Shown here piece after piece: positions 44,394-52,937 of a DNA stretch of 64,000 bases. The stretch is from an uncultured Spirochaetales bacterium (GTDB taxonomy: Bacteria; Spirochaetota; Spirochaetia; Sphaerochaetales; Sphaerochaetaceae). Positions within the stretch are counted from its first letter, which is position 1; each line of letters begins with the position of its first letter. Both the position numbers and the translations under genes were made by a program. The stretch is taken from the NCBI GenBank assembly GCA_949293335.1, contig CASFDA010000013.1:186001-250000 (forward strand), given 5' to 3'. A model generated the notes under the pieces. The model was given only the letters and a program-made list of their open reading frames with translations, searched no databases and had not been told where the DNA came from.

Positions 44394-45422
44394 TTACGTC
44401 GAAGACCTTGCCTTATATTCAGGCTGGAAGATTGTCTGTATAGCTTCTCGGTTCTTGTTCTGTATTATCGACAGCATATGCTGAATTGCACATGTTCCAA
44501 GTGTATATCGTGAACAATGTATCGTTGACAGTGGCGGTGTGAGATATGCAGCCATCTCCAGGTCATCAAATCCAATTATCTTGACCTGTTTTGGTATATT
44601 AAGGCCGTGTCTTGTAAGTGAGTTTATTACTCCGATTGCAAAGTAATCATTTGCAACCATGAGACCAAATGGGGGAGAAGCAATTTTATAGACTTCCTCT
44701 GTGATGCGACAAGCATTTTCCAATGATGTAGTATTCCAGAACACACGATCCGGATTAAATGGTATTGATCTCTCTTCAAGTGCTTGTCTGTATCCACAAA
44801 GTCTGATGTGTTCCTTTATTCCTGCTACTGTCTTGAGATTATCAGAACCAAGTAAGATGTATATATTCTCACCACATATATCTATCAGTTTTGATGTTGC
44901 TAGTTTCTGGCCTTCATAATCATCTGTAATGACATAATTGTCATCGGTTTTTCTTATTTTTCCTGTCTTTGTGTCCCTGTATGGATAACGCGACATAAAG
45001 ACGACCGGAACAAGTACTTTCTTGTAGCTGTCCATCGATACAGGAACAGATAGAATGCCGTCAACAGGAATTGATAGGAGCTTCTTGATTGCTGCTTTTT
45101 CATATTCAGGGTCATCTTTTGTCGATATGAAAATAGGGGTATAGTCAGTGTCTTGGAGTGCTTTAGAGATTCCTGTGAGAACCTGATTATATGAAAAGTC
45201 ATTATTTGGAATTATCACACCAATTATCCGTGATTTTCCAAGGCGGAGGCTACGTGCAGAAAAGTTCGGGTGATAATTGAGTTCCCTTGCAATCGCCATG
45301 ATCCTCTCTTGCGTGGCTGCAGGTATTTCACTACTTCCATTGAGTGTTTTTGAAACGGCAGATACTGATACGCCCGCTTTGTTTGCAATGTCACTAAGAC
45401 GAACTGTTTTTTCTCTTTTCAT
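44394..45422 (-). CDS. LacI-family transcriptional regulator
   Basis: 342 aa. The N-terminal helix-turn-helix RLSDIANKAGVSVSAVSKTL and hinge helix (FSARSLRLGKS) bind DNA; residues 60-330 form the sugar-binding sensor with IIGVIIPNNDFSYNQ and KIIGFDDLEMAAYLTPPLST. It is divergent from the transketolase-TRAP operon. An imperfect CTAAAACGTTATAG lies in its own leader and a perfect palindrome in front of the operon, so it probably represses both until the substrate or its metabolite appears. Confidence 0.92.
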   Translation of the reverse strand: MKREKTVRLSDIANKAGVSVSAVSKTLNGSSEIPAATQERIMAIARELNYHPNFSARSLRLGKSRIIGVIIPNNDFSYNQVLTGISKALQDTDYTPIFISTKDDPEYEKAAIKKLLSIPVDGILSVPVSMDSYKKVLVPVVFMSRYPYRDTKTGKIRKTDDNYVITDDYEGQKLATSKLIDICGENIYILLGSDNLKTVAGIKEHIRLCGYRQALEERSIPFNPDRVFWNTTSLENACRITEEVYKIASPPFGLMVANDYFAIGVINSLTRHGLNIPKQVKIIGFDDLEMAAYLTPPLSTIHCSRYTLGTCAIQHMLSIIQNKNREAIQTIFQPEYKARSST

Positions 45423-45431
45423 ACAATTTCT

Positions 45432-45445
45432 CTAAAACGTTATAG
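45432..45445. promoter_or_regulatory. candidate autoregulatory LacI-type operator
   Basis: CTAAAACGTTATAG is symmetric at 12 of 14 positions around a central CG and lies 10 bases upstream of the regulator's start codon. It shares the AACGTT core with the operator at 45676-45693. Confidence 0.6.
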
Positions 45446-45632
45446 TTAAACTCTAATTTAATTATAAAAGCATTTTTCTAATGTAACAACTATAAGAGGA
45501 TTTAATTAAGTTAAATTTCAAATAATTTTATTTTTGCATAAATTGCTTTTATATATGATGTTATTAAAAACTTTTTTCCTACAAGTATTTTCGTTATGAA
45601 TAGACGTTAATACAGCAGGAGTTTGAAAAGAT

Positions 45633-45661
45633 TTGACAAGATGAAAAACCCATGTGATGAT
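45633..45661 (+). promoter_or_regulatory. promoter of the transketolase-TRAP operon
   Basis: TTGACA (45633-45638) with GATGAT (45656-45661) at 17 bases. Transcription would start near 45668, just upstream of the operator. Confidence 0.5.
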
Positions 45662-45675
45662 TTTAATAACAAAAT

Positions 45676-45693
45676 TACTACAACGTTGTAGTA
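45676..45693. promoter_or_regulatory. LacI-family operator, perfect palindrome
   Basis: TACTACAACGTTGTAGTA is a perfect 18-base palindrome with the central CG typical of LacI-family sites. It sits between the predicted transcription start and the ribosome site of the first structural gene, where a bound repressor would block elongation. Confidence 0.85.
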
Positions 45694-45708
45694 GGGAGGT
45701 GATCAGTA

Positions 45709-46530
45709 ATGATGCTTCAGGAAAAGGCCGACGAATTACGTCTGGAAACCTTCAAGGCCATAAATAGTGCTGGCGGAGGACACTTCGGGGGATCGTTGTC
45801 TGTAATTGAGATACTGACCGTTCTTTTATATGGAATCATGAACTATTCGCCAATGAATATGAATGATCCGGGCCGTGACAGGCTTGTACTTTCAAAGGGC
45901 CATGCAGGGCCTGCTCTTTATGTGATGCTTGCTGATCTCGGGTTCTTTGAAAAGGAAAGGCTCCGTGAGCTTGACTGCGATGGAGGAAGGCTTCCAAAGC
46001 ATATTGACAGGTTGAAAGTTCCTGGTGTTGAGTTTTCGACTGGGCCATTGGGACAAGGATTTTCGGCAGCGGGCGGAATGGCTCTTGCCCTCAAGCATTT
46101 GGGATCTTGTGCAAATGTCTATGCCGTCCTAGGAGATGGAGAATGCGATGAAGGCCAGGTGTGGGAGGCTGCAATGGCCGCTTCTCATTATTCACTCGAA
46201 AACCTGATAGCTGTTGTTGATGTCAATCATTGTCAGGTCGATGGAATGACTAATGATGTCATGGATCTAGGCGATCTGCAATTGAAATGGAAATCTTTTG
46301 GCTGGAACGTATGTTCCTGCGATGGACATGATACAGAAAAGCTATCATCAGCTATTTCTGGTTTCCTGAAGAATAAAAATGGTAAGCCTTCTGTTGTCAT
46401 CGCTGAAACGATCAAGGGTAGGGGTGTCCGTTTCATGGAAGGAAATTACAAATGGCACAGTGGCAAACTGAATGAATCGCAGTATGAGGAAGGTCTGTCG
46501 GATCTTCAGAAGGGGAAAAAGAATGACTGA
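45709..46530 (+). CDS. transketolase, N-terminal (TPP-binding) subunit
   Basis: First half of a split transketolase, 273 aa. GGHFGGSLSVIEILTVLLY is the usual N-terminal stretch. LSKGHAGPALY and TGPLGQGFSAAGGMALA line the cofactor pocket. LGDGECDEGQVWEAAMAASH through VVDVNH is the thiamine pyrophosphate motif. GGGAGG precedes the ATG by about 9 bases (ATG 45712 is also possible). Pairs with the next gene; split forms are common in anaerobes and in specialised sugar or sulfo-sugar pathways. Confidence 0.92.
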   Translation: MMLQEKADELRLETFKAINSAGGGHFGGSLSVIEILTVLLYGIMNYSPMNMNDPGRDRLVLSKGHAGPALYVMLADLGFFEKERLRELDCDGGRLPKHIDRLKVPGVEFSTGPLGQGFSAAGGMALALKHLGSCANVYAVLGDGECDEGQVWEAAMAASHYSLENLIAVVDVNHCQVDGMTNDVMDLGDLQLKWKSFGWNVCSCDGHDTEKLSSAISGFLKNKNGKPSVVIAETIKGRGVRFMEGNYKWHSGKLNESQYEEGLSDLQKGKKND

Positions 46531-47458
46531 AACAAGAGATACGAATGAAACATATGGAATGACATTGCTTTCCCTTGCAAAAAAACATCCAAATCTTGTC
46601 GTCCTCGAGGCAGATCTGGGTAAAGCATCCGGCAGCAATGTTTTCAAAGAAAAATATCCAAATCGGTATTTCAATTTCGGAGTTGCGGAGCAGAACATGA
46701 TTGGCTATGCATCCGGTATGGCCGCAACAGGGCTCATTCCATTTGCCTCTACCTTTGCAAGTTTCATGTCTCAGCGTGCGCTTGATCAGGTTGTCAATTC
46801 TGTATGTTACAACGATGAGAACGTGAAACTGATCGGAACTTACGCGGGCATTACAAGCGAGAAGAACGGAGGTACGCACATATCTGTGCTCGATATAGCG
46901 GCAATGAGGGCAATTCCGAGGATGAAAGTTTTTGACGCAGGGGATGCTATTGAACTAGAACAGATTCTTGCCTATGCCGCAGATTGCATCGGACCTGTAT
47001 ATATAAGGACAAATAAAGGCAAATTTCCTTTGTTCCATTCTGCTGACTATCAGTTCAGATTCAATAAGGCAGAGATACTTTCAGAAGGGAAAGACGCAGG
47101 CCTGATAACCACAGGACTTACAACTTATCAGGGTATTGTCGCAGTCAATCAGCTTAGAAAAGAAGGGATCAATGTCATGCACCTGCATATGCCGACTATA
47201 AAGCCTATAGACAAAGAAGCAATAGCAATGTGCATGGAGAGTACTGGCTGGATAGTCACTGCAGAGAATCACTCAGTGATTGGTGGATTGGGAATGGCCG
47301 TATGCGCTGTTACATCAGAAACACATCCTGGAAAAGTTACACGATTGGGCTTCCAGGATCATTTCGGAGAGACTGCATCAAGAGACTACATGATGCATAA
47401 ATATGGTATTGACGCAGAGGGAATCGCTGATGCTATTCGCTCGGGCCTCAATGAATAA
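46523..47458 (+). CDS. transketolase, C-terminal (pyrimidine-binding) subunit
   Basis: Second half of the split transketolase, 311 aa. VLEADLGKASGSNVF, FNFGVAEQNMIGYASGMA with the glutamate that activates thiamine, and TYAGITSEKNGGTHIS are family motifs; the C-terminal domain has TAENHSVIGGLG. ATG 46523 overlaps the previous stop by 8 bases and follows GAAGGGG. Together the two subunits transfer a C2 ketol unit between sugars or sugar-like substrates. Confidence 0.92.
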   Translation: MTETRDTNETYGMTLLSLAKKHPNLVVLEADLGKASGSNVFKEKYPNRYFNFGVAEQNMIGYASGMAATGLIPFASTFASFMSQRALDQVVNSVCYNDENVKLIGTYAGITSEKNGGTHISVLDIAAMRAIPRMKVFDAGDAIELEQILAYAADCIGPVYIRTNKGKFPLFHSADYQFRFNKAEILSEGKDAGLITTGLTTYQGIVAVNQLRKEGINVMHLHMPTIKPIDKEAIAMCMESTGWIVTAENHSVIGGLGMAVCAVTSETHPGKVTRLGFQDHFGETASRDYMMHKYGIDAEGIADAIRSGLNE

Positions 47459-47471
47459 AAAGGAGGATATA

Positions 47472-48470
47472 ATGTTCAAGAAGGTTTTACTCATTTCAGT
47501 ACTTGCATCTATTTGTGTGCTGTCTGTGTTTGCAGGGGGAAACACAGATGATCAGGAGGTCTACACATTCAGATTTGCAACGAATCAGCCGGCATCGCAC
47601 GTTGTAGGGCCTGCATATCAGGGGCTTGTCGATGAACTCAATGAAAGGGGTGGTGGAAGGATAAAGGCAACTGCTTATTTTTCTGAACAGCTTGGAAATG
47701 AAAAGGAAATGGTCGACATGATTGCTAATGATATAAATGATATCATCGGATCTCCTGGACCTTCTGCTCTGGCTGTTTATTTCCCGACGCTTGGGTTGTT
47801 TGATGCACCATACATCTTCAGGAGTCCAGAACATGCTTTAGCCTTTGCTAATGGACCGGCATCGGATGAAATGTGGGACAAAATGGCAGAAGAAACGAAT
47901 ATCAGAGTTCTCGGAACATATTATTTTGGCACAAGGCATCTTACGTGCAACAACATTGATGTAATGACTCCTGAAGATCTCAAAGGTTTCAAACTCAGGG
48001 TAATCGATTCTCCTATTTCAATTGCGACAGGAAAAGCCCTTGGCGCAAATCCGACACCACTTGCATATGGGGAGCTTTATCTAGGTCTGCAGCAAGGTGT
48101 TGTCGATGGACAGGAGAATCCTCTCGCAAATATTATTGCCATGAAATTTTATGAAGTTCAGAACAGACTTATCCTTACAGGGCATGTAACTGCAGTTGTC
48201 TGTTTTGCAATGCCTGAATCAAAATGGCAGAGCCTGCCAGATGATATTAAGCAGATAGTGCAGACAGCAGTGGATAATGCAGTTGTAAATGCATCAAAGG
48301 CGATTAGCGATAGTGAAGAGGAGATGATGCGTGAACTGCAAAATGAAGGGATGAAAATACTAACTCCTGATGTTGAATCCTTCAGAACGAATGCCCAAAG
48401 CGTGATAGATGAGTTCAGTCCACAGTGGATGGATGGAATATACGATGTGATCCAGAGTGTTCAGGAGTAA
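47472..48470 (+). CDS. dctP: TRAP transporter substrate-binding protein DctP
   Basis: Periplasmic binding protein of 332 aa. The N-terminal KKVLLISVLASICVLSVFAG is a signal peptide, probably cut after VFA. The mature part has the DctP patterns VYTFRFATNQPASH and MTPEDLKGFKLRVIDSP, whose arginine usually grips a substrate carboxylate, and QQGVVDGQENP. AAGGAGG precedes ATG 47472. It lies between the transketolase and permease genes. Ligand unknown, likely an acidic molecule. Confidence 0.93.
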   Translation: MFKKVLLISVLASICVLSVFAGGNTDDQEVYTFRFATNQPASHVVGPAYQGLVDELNERGGGRIKATAYFSEQLGNEKEMVDMIANDINDIIGSPGPSALAVYFPTLGLFDAPYIFRSPEHALAFANGPASDEMWDKMAEETNIRVLGTYYFGTRHLTCNNIDVMTPEDLKGFKLRVIDSPISIATGKALGANPTPLAYGELYLGLQQGVVDGQENPLANIIAMKFYEVQNRLILTGHVTAVVCFAMPESKWQSLPDDIKQIVQTAVDNAVVNASKAISDSEEEMMRELQNEGMKILTPDVESFRTNAQSVIDEFSPQWMDGIYDVIQSVQE

Positions 48471-48479
48471 TTGAAAAAT

Positions 48480-48510
48480 GAGAAGTTCAGATTTTACATC
48501 TGGGCTTCTC
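48480..48510 (+). other. hairpin between dctP and dctQ
   Basis: GAGAAG/CTTCTC and CAGAT/ATCTG with two G-U pairs between form a 13-bp stem on a TTTAC loop. No T-tract follows. Such hairpins often stabilise the binding-protein message so that DctP outnumbers the permease. Confidence 0.65.
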
Positions 48511-48528
48511 CCAAAGGACGACTAATAA

Positions 48529-49014
48529 ATGACAAAATTCAAAAGATTAATTGATGTACTCTGTCGAATTGAGGAGTACATAGCAATAGTTTGCCTGATT
48601 GTCCTTATTGTCATTACGACACTTGGCATAATCTGCAGGTATTTTCTCAATCAGCCTCTAGTGTGGACAGAGGAGCTCGCCCGTTTCGTGTTCATCTGGC
48701 TCATCTCTGTATGTGTCGGATATTGCGTAACGAAAAAGGATCACGTGAAAGTCGAAATGTTTGTGAATATGATGAGTGCAAAGGCTCACCGGATAGTGGA
48801 CATTGTTCTTTCATTCATGACGTTCGGTTTTTTCCTGTATCTTCTTCCGTATTCGTTCAAATTCATGCTGGTACAGGACAAGATAAAGTCAACGGCTCTA
48901 AGTCTTCCGTTTTCTTATGTCTACAGTGGCGTATTCATCGGATCTCTTCTGATCTTGATTCACCTTTCTTACAATATCGCTTGTCTCCTGACAGGCAAGG
49001 AGAATGAAAAATGA
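48529..49014 (+). CDS. dctQ: TRAP transporter small permease DctQ
   Basis: 161-residue membrane protein with four helices. VWTEELARFVFIWLISVCVG is the characteristic DctQ stretch. AAGGA lies about 10 bases upstream of the ATG. Its stop overlaps the dctM start (ATGA). Confidence 0.92.
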   Translation: MTKFKRLIDVLCRIEEYIAIVCLIVLIVITTLGIICRYFLNQPLVWTEELARFVFIWLISVCVGYCVTKKDHVKVEMFVNMMSAKAHRIVDIVLSFMTFGFFLYLLPYSFKFMLVQDKIKSTALSLPFSYVYSGVFIGSLLILIHLSYNIACLLTGKENEK

Positions 49015-50285
49015 ACATGGGACTTTTCTTTTTAATCTTCCTTGCAGTACTTCTCATGAATGGTTCAGTCGCATTCTCTATGCTCTTCTGTTCTGGTATC
49101 TACATGCTTGCTGAAGGTCTGTCTTTCATGCTTGTTGCGCAGCGTCTGGTTGCAGGAGCAAATCAGTTTGTCCTTCTCGCAATTCCATTTTTCATTCTGG
49201 CAAGCAACATAATGAATTATGGTGGAGTTACAGACAGGATCTTCAATTTTGCGAACAAGGCGGTAGGACATATACCTGGTGGACTCGGACATGCGAATAT
49301 ACTTGCTTCTGTGATATTTGCAGGTATGTCGGGTTCTGCCGTTGCTGACTGCGCCGGCCTTGGAAAGATTGAGATCAAGGCTATGAAGGACTCAGGCTAT
49401 GATGAAGGTTTTGCAGCGGCCATTACTGGTGCATCCTCAATCATAGGCCCGATTATTCCACCAAGTATTCCTTGTGTGCTTTATGGAGTTGCCGCTTCAG
49501 TTTCGATCGGTCAGCTTTTTCTTGGTGGAGCTATTCCTGGAGTCATTATGGCTGTCTGTCTGGCTGTCATGGTAACGATAGAGGCAGTCAGGAATGGATA
49601 TCCACGGGAAAAGTGGGAGGGCTTCAGGGTTCTTGGAAGGACTCTCGGAAAATCTTTCTTGTCCCTTCTGACTCCTGTGATCATACTTTTTGGCACATTT
49701 ACTGGAATTGTCACCCCTACAGAATCTGCTGTGATTGCAATCCTTTATTCATTGGCACTTGCTTTTCTGTATAAGCAAATGACTGTCAGACAATTCAAGG
49801 AAGTGCTGATTGAGACTGTAAGGACAACCGTACCGACAATGTCGATTCTATGTGCTGCACAGGTATTTGGATGGATCATGGCCAACGAACAGATTCCGCA
49901 GCTTGTACTTGCATTCTTCGAAACCTTCATTCATTCAAAATGGGCGGCCTTGATTGTTGTCAATATATTTCTTCTGATAGTTGGGTGTTTCATGGAAGCT
50001 GGAGCTGCTCTGATTATTCTTGTTCCTGTCCTCCTTCCGATCATGACATCATTTGGTGTAGATCCTGTACATTTTGGAATCATCATGGTCCTCAATCTCA
50101 TGATTGGTCTGATAACACCTCCAGTAGGAATATGTCTATACATTCTTCAGTCAATCACGACTCTCTCTTTTTCCGAGATAGTGAAGAGGATAGCACCTTA
50201 TCTTTTGTCTCTGATTATTGCTTTGATGATTGTCTCTTTTGTACCAGCAACAGTCATGTGGCTGCCAACTATGGTGTTTGGCTGA
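49011..50285 (+). CDS. dctM: TRAP transporter large permease DctM
   Basis: Ion-coupled permease of 424 aa with about twelve hydrophobic segments. Family stretches include AIPFFILASNIMNYGG, FAGMSGSAVADCAGLGKIE and IIGPIIPPSIPCVLYG, and NLMIGLITPPVGICLYI near the C terminus. With DctP and DctQ it completes the importer. Start overlaps dctQ by 4 bases. Confidence 0.95.
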   Translation: MNMGLFFLIFLAVLLMNGSVAFSMLFCSGIYMLAEGLSFMLVAQRLVAGANQFVLLAIPFFILASNIMNYGGVTDRIFNFANKAVGHIPGGLGHANILASVIFAGMSGSAVADCAGLGKIEIKAMKDSGYDEGFAAAITGASSIIGPIIPPSIPCVLYGVAASVSIGQLFLGGAIPGVIMAVCLAVMVTIEAVRNGYPREKWEGFRVLGRTLGKSFLSLLTPVIILFGTFTGIVTPTESAVIAILYSLALAFLYKQMTVRQFKEVLIETVRTTVPTMSILCAAQVFGWIMANEQIPQLVLAFFETFIHSKWAALIVVNIFLLIVGCFMEAGAALIILVPVLLPIMTSFGVDPVHFGIIMVLNLMIGLITPPVGICLYILQSITTLSFSEIVKRIAPYLLSLIIALMIVSFVPATVMWLPTMVFG

Positions 50286-50298
50286 TAAGGAGGAAATC

Positions 50299-51168
50299 AT
50301 GTCAGATTTTTTGCGCAGGTCATTGCTATATGTGCCAGCCAGTTCTGAAAAGATGCTCAACAAGGCAAGAACGATTTCTTCTGATGCAGTGATTTTGGAT
50401 CTTGAAGATTCCGTGAGTCCTGAGGAGAAAGAGAAAGCCAGGAAAAACGTAGTTGAGTATCTGCATGAACGACAGTATGAGAAAGAGGTCATTGTTCGCA
50501 TAAATGCACTGAATACTATCTGGGGATTGAAAGACATGATGGAGATCATTCCTTTGTCTCCCGACGGAATCATCTTGCCAAAAGCAAATGAAAAATCTGT
50601 TGCTGCTTATGAAATGATCTTTTTCTCCCTCTCCGGATCAGAACGGGAAAAGCACACAAGCCTCATTCCACTTCTCGAGACAGCAGAAGGAATATCTGAT
50701 GCCCGTCAGATTTTGAGTTCTTCTGGACTTATAGATGCAATACAACTTGGTGCGGAAGATCTTGCGAGGGATCTTTCAGTAGAAAGAACGAGAGAGGGAC
50801 TGGAGATTGAATTTGCCAGACAATCTCTTGTCTATATAGCCAAAGGACTTAAGCTGGATGTTCTCGATACTCCGTATACAGCGATACATGACATTGAAGG
50901 GCTAAGGGCCGATTGTATGAAGGCAAAGGCGATGGGCTTTACCGGCAAGGTCTGCATACATCCTTCACATGTCGATGTGATAAATGAAATTTTCTCGCCG
51001 TCAGAGGCTGAAATTTCAGAGGCGGGAAAAATTATAAGTGCTTATGAGGATGCCAGGAAGGATGGGAAAGGTGCAGTTTCCTACAACGGGAAGATGATCG
51101 ATCTGCCAATCCTTCAGCGAGCAGAGAATCTTATAGCACGAAACAACTTAATTCAAAATAGGAGGTAA
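50299..51168 (+). CDS. HpcH/HpaI-type aldolase, CitE-like
   Basis: 289-residue TIM-barrel enzyme of the citrate lyase beta/malyl-CoA lyase family. RSLLYVPASSEKMLNKA, ILDLEDSVSPEEKEKAR, LIPLLETAEGI and AIQLGAEDLARDL are the conserved strands with the Mg2+-binding Glu and Asp. KVCIHPSHVDVINE is the usual C-terminal region. Members cleave or form 3-hydroxyacyl-CoA or hydrolyse malyl-CoA. AGGAGG precedes ATG 50299. No citrate lyase alpha or gamma genes accompany it, so a citrate role is unlikely. Confidence 0.85.
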   Translation: MSDFLRRSLLYVPASSEKMLNKARTISSDAVILDLEDSVSPEEKEKARKNVVEYLHERQYEKEVIVRINALNTIWGLKDMMEIIPLSPDGIILPKANEKSVAAYEMIFFSLSGSEREKHTSLIPLLETAEGISDARQILSSSGLIDAIQLGAEDLARDLSVERTREGLEIEFARQSLVYIAKGLKLDVLDTPYTAIHDIEGLRADCMKAKAMGFTGKVCIHPSHVDVINEIFSPSEAEISEAGKIISAYEDARKDGKGAVSYNGKMIDLPILQRAENLIARNNLIQNRR

Positions 51169-51172
51169 TAAA

Positions 51173-52603
51173 ATGACAGAAGTAAAGGAAATCAGTCAGG
51201 AGACTAATGAATATATTGCATCTTTGGTTGAAAGAGCAAAAAGAGCGATGGCAAAAATAGCTGATTTAGGGCAGGAAGATGTACGCTGCATTTCAAAGGC
51301 CATCGGCTGGCTTGCTATCAACAAGGCTGAGGAATGGGCAGAAATAAATTTCAATGAGACAAAGATGGGGCGCCTGGAAAGCAAAGTTCAGAGAACAAAG
51401 GCCAGGGCACGTGGAATAACAAGAGACCACAATCTCGCAAAGACAGTGGGAATTGTCGATGTTGATGAAGAAAAGCAACTTGTCAAGATCGCCAAACCTG
51501 TGGGTGTCGTTGCATCCTTGGTTCCCGTTACTGTGCCAATGGGGGTTGTTTTTATCGGCGCGATGAATGCGATCATGGGAAGGAATGCAACGATATTCTC
51601 CCCTCATCCGAGAGCAAAGCACTGTACGTGGCAATGTGTTGAGGATATCAGGAGACTGTTGAAAAACATGGGTTATCCTGAAGATCTTGTTATATGCATA
51701 GAGGAACCGTCTTTGGAAAAGACCACAGCATTGATGCGTCAGGCAGATCTGATTGTTGCCACTGGTGGGGCCCCGATGGTCAAGGCCGCCTATTCATCCG
51801 GAACTCCTGCTTTTGGTGTTGGAGCTGGCAATGTCGTTGTTGTCGTTGACGAGTCAGCAGACTTGAAGGATGCTGCTGAGAAAATCATGGTTGCACAGTT
51901 GAATGACTACGCAATCGGATGTTCTACAGAAAATGCGATGGTGATTCAGGATAGTGTATATGATGCAATGCTGAAAGCTTGTGTCGAGACAGGCGCTTAC
52001 ATATGTAATCAGGAGGAGAAGAAACTTCTTGAAAAGTTCTTGTGGACTGGACCGAAGAAGTTGAATCCGAATGCAATCTGCCTTCCTGCTCCTGAAATGG
52101 CACGCCGATCAGGTTTTGTCATTCCAGAGGACAGTAAATGGCTAATAGTGGAAGAAACGGGGTATGGACCAGAGTATCCGTTCTCTGGAGAGAAGCTTTC
52201 TGTGGTTGTGACAGCATACAGATATAATTCTTTCGATGATGCTATTTCTCTTGTCAATGGTATACAGGATTATAGTGGTGCAGGCCATTCATGCGGCATC
52301 CACAGCAAGAATGACAATCACATTTTGAAGTATGCACTCAATACCCACACAAGTAGGGTTGCTGTCAATATGACGGTGGGACTTTCCAATGCTGGAAATT
52401 GGAATAATGGCATGCCTTTTACAATTAACTTGGGCTGTGGCACTTGGGGCGGAAACATAACTTCCGAGAACATAACTTGGAAAAACTATATCAATACAAC
52501 CTGGGTAGCAAGAGAGATAAAGAACTTCAAAGTACCTACAGATGAGGAACTGTTCTCTGATATTCCCTCTCGCAAAAAGTACTTTGTTGGATTGCTGGAT
52601 TGA
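51173..52603 (+). CDS. CoA-acylating aldehyde dehydrogenase, sulfoacetaldehyde dehydrogenase-like
   Basis: 476 aa. It belongs to the AdhE/EutE-type acylating branch: GVVASLVPVTVPMGVVF, TGGAPMVKAAYSSGTPAFGVGAGN (seen as two adjacent blocks around residues 198-220) and the catalytic cysteine in NDYAIGCSTEN (Cys250). The terminal WKNYINTTWVAREI resembles AdhE and sulfoacetaldehyde dehydrogenase (SauS). It would oxidise an aldehyde to an acyl-CoA with NAD+. Immediately follows the CitE-like gene. Substrate not determined. Confidence 0.85.
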   Translation: MTEVKEISQETNEYIASLVERAKRAMAKIADLGQEDVRCISKAIGWLAINKAEEWAEINFNETKMGRLESKVQRTKARARGITRDHNLAKTVGIVDVDEEKQLVKIAKPVGVVASLVPVTVPMGVVFIGAMNAIMGRNATIFSPHPRAKHCTWQCVEDIRRLLKNMGYPEDLVICIEEPSLEKTTALMRQADLIVATGGAPMVKAAYSSGTPAFGVGAGNVVVVVDESADLKDAAEKIMVAQLNDYAIGCSTENAMVIQDSVYDAMLKACVETGAYICNQEEKKLLEKFLWTGPKKLNPNAICLPAPEMARRSGFVIPEDSKWLIVEETGYGPEYPFSGEKLSVVVTAYRYNSFDDAISLVNGIQDYSGAGHSCGIHSKNDNHILKYALNTHTSRVAVNMTVGLSNAGNWNNGMPFTINLGCGTWGGNITSENITWKNYINTTWVAREIKNFKVPTDEELFSDIPSRKKYFVGLLD

Positions 52604-52627
52604 ATTGTTTGCGTGTTCTTGAATGAT

Positions 52628-52658
52628 GATATGCCTGGAACGTTTTTCTAGGCATATC
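52628..52658 (+). terminator. terminator of the transketolase-TRAP operon
   Basis: GATATGCCT (52628-52636) pairs perfectly with AGGCATATC (52650-52658); a weak T-rich TTCTCTT follows. The remaining sequence to 52937 is AT-rich and gene-free, and should hold the promoter of the next operon. Confidence 0.7.
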
Positions 52659-52937
52659 TTCTCTTGAAGGATAAAAGCAGAACTTCAATTCAGGAGGCAG
52701 AGTGCTTCGTTATATTTATTTAGTCATTGTCGCTGTGATTAAATCATCAATTTATTTGCGTATTCCAAAATGTGAATTTTCAATTAATAAACTTCTATTG
52801 TCTGTAAAATTCATGTATATCTGACGGAGATAAAAATAATACTGACAGATCAAAAGATATTTCATTCATGGTGTGTCATTTTCACTTGTTAGGAGAAATT
52901 CGGAAAAGTATGCTATATCTCAGAGCGGGAGGAAATT

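Noticed and set aside
50299-51168. Citrate lyase operon
   Set aside because: Only the CitE-like gene is present; alpha, gamma and prosthetic-group genes are absent from the cluster.
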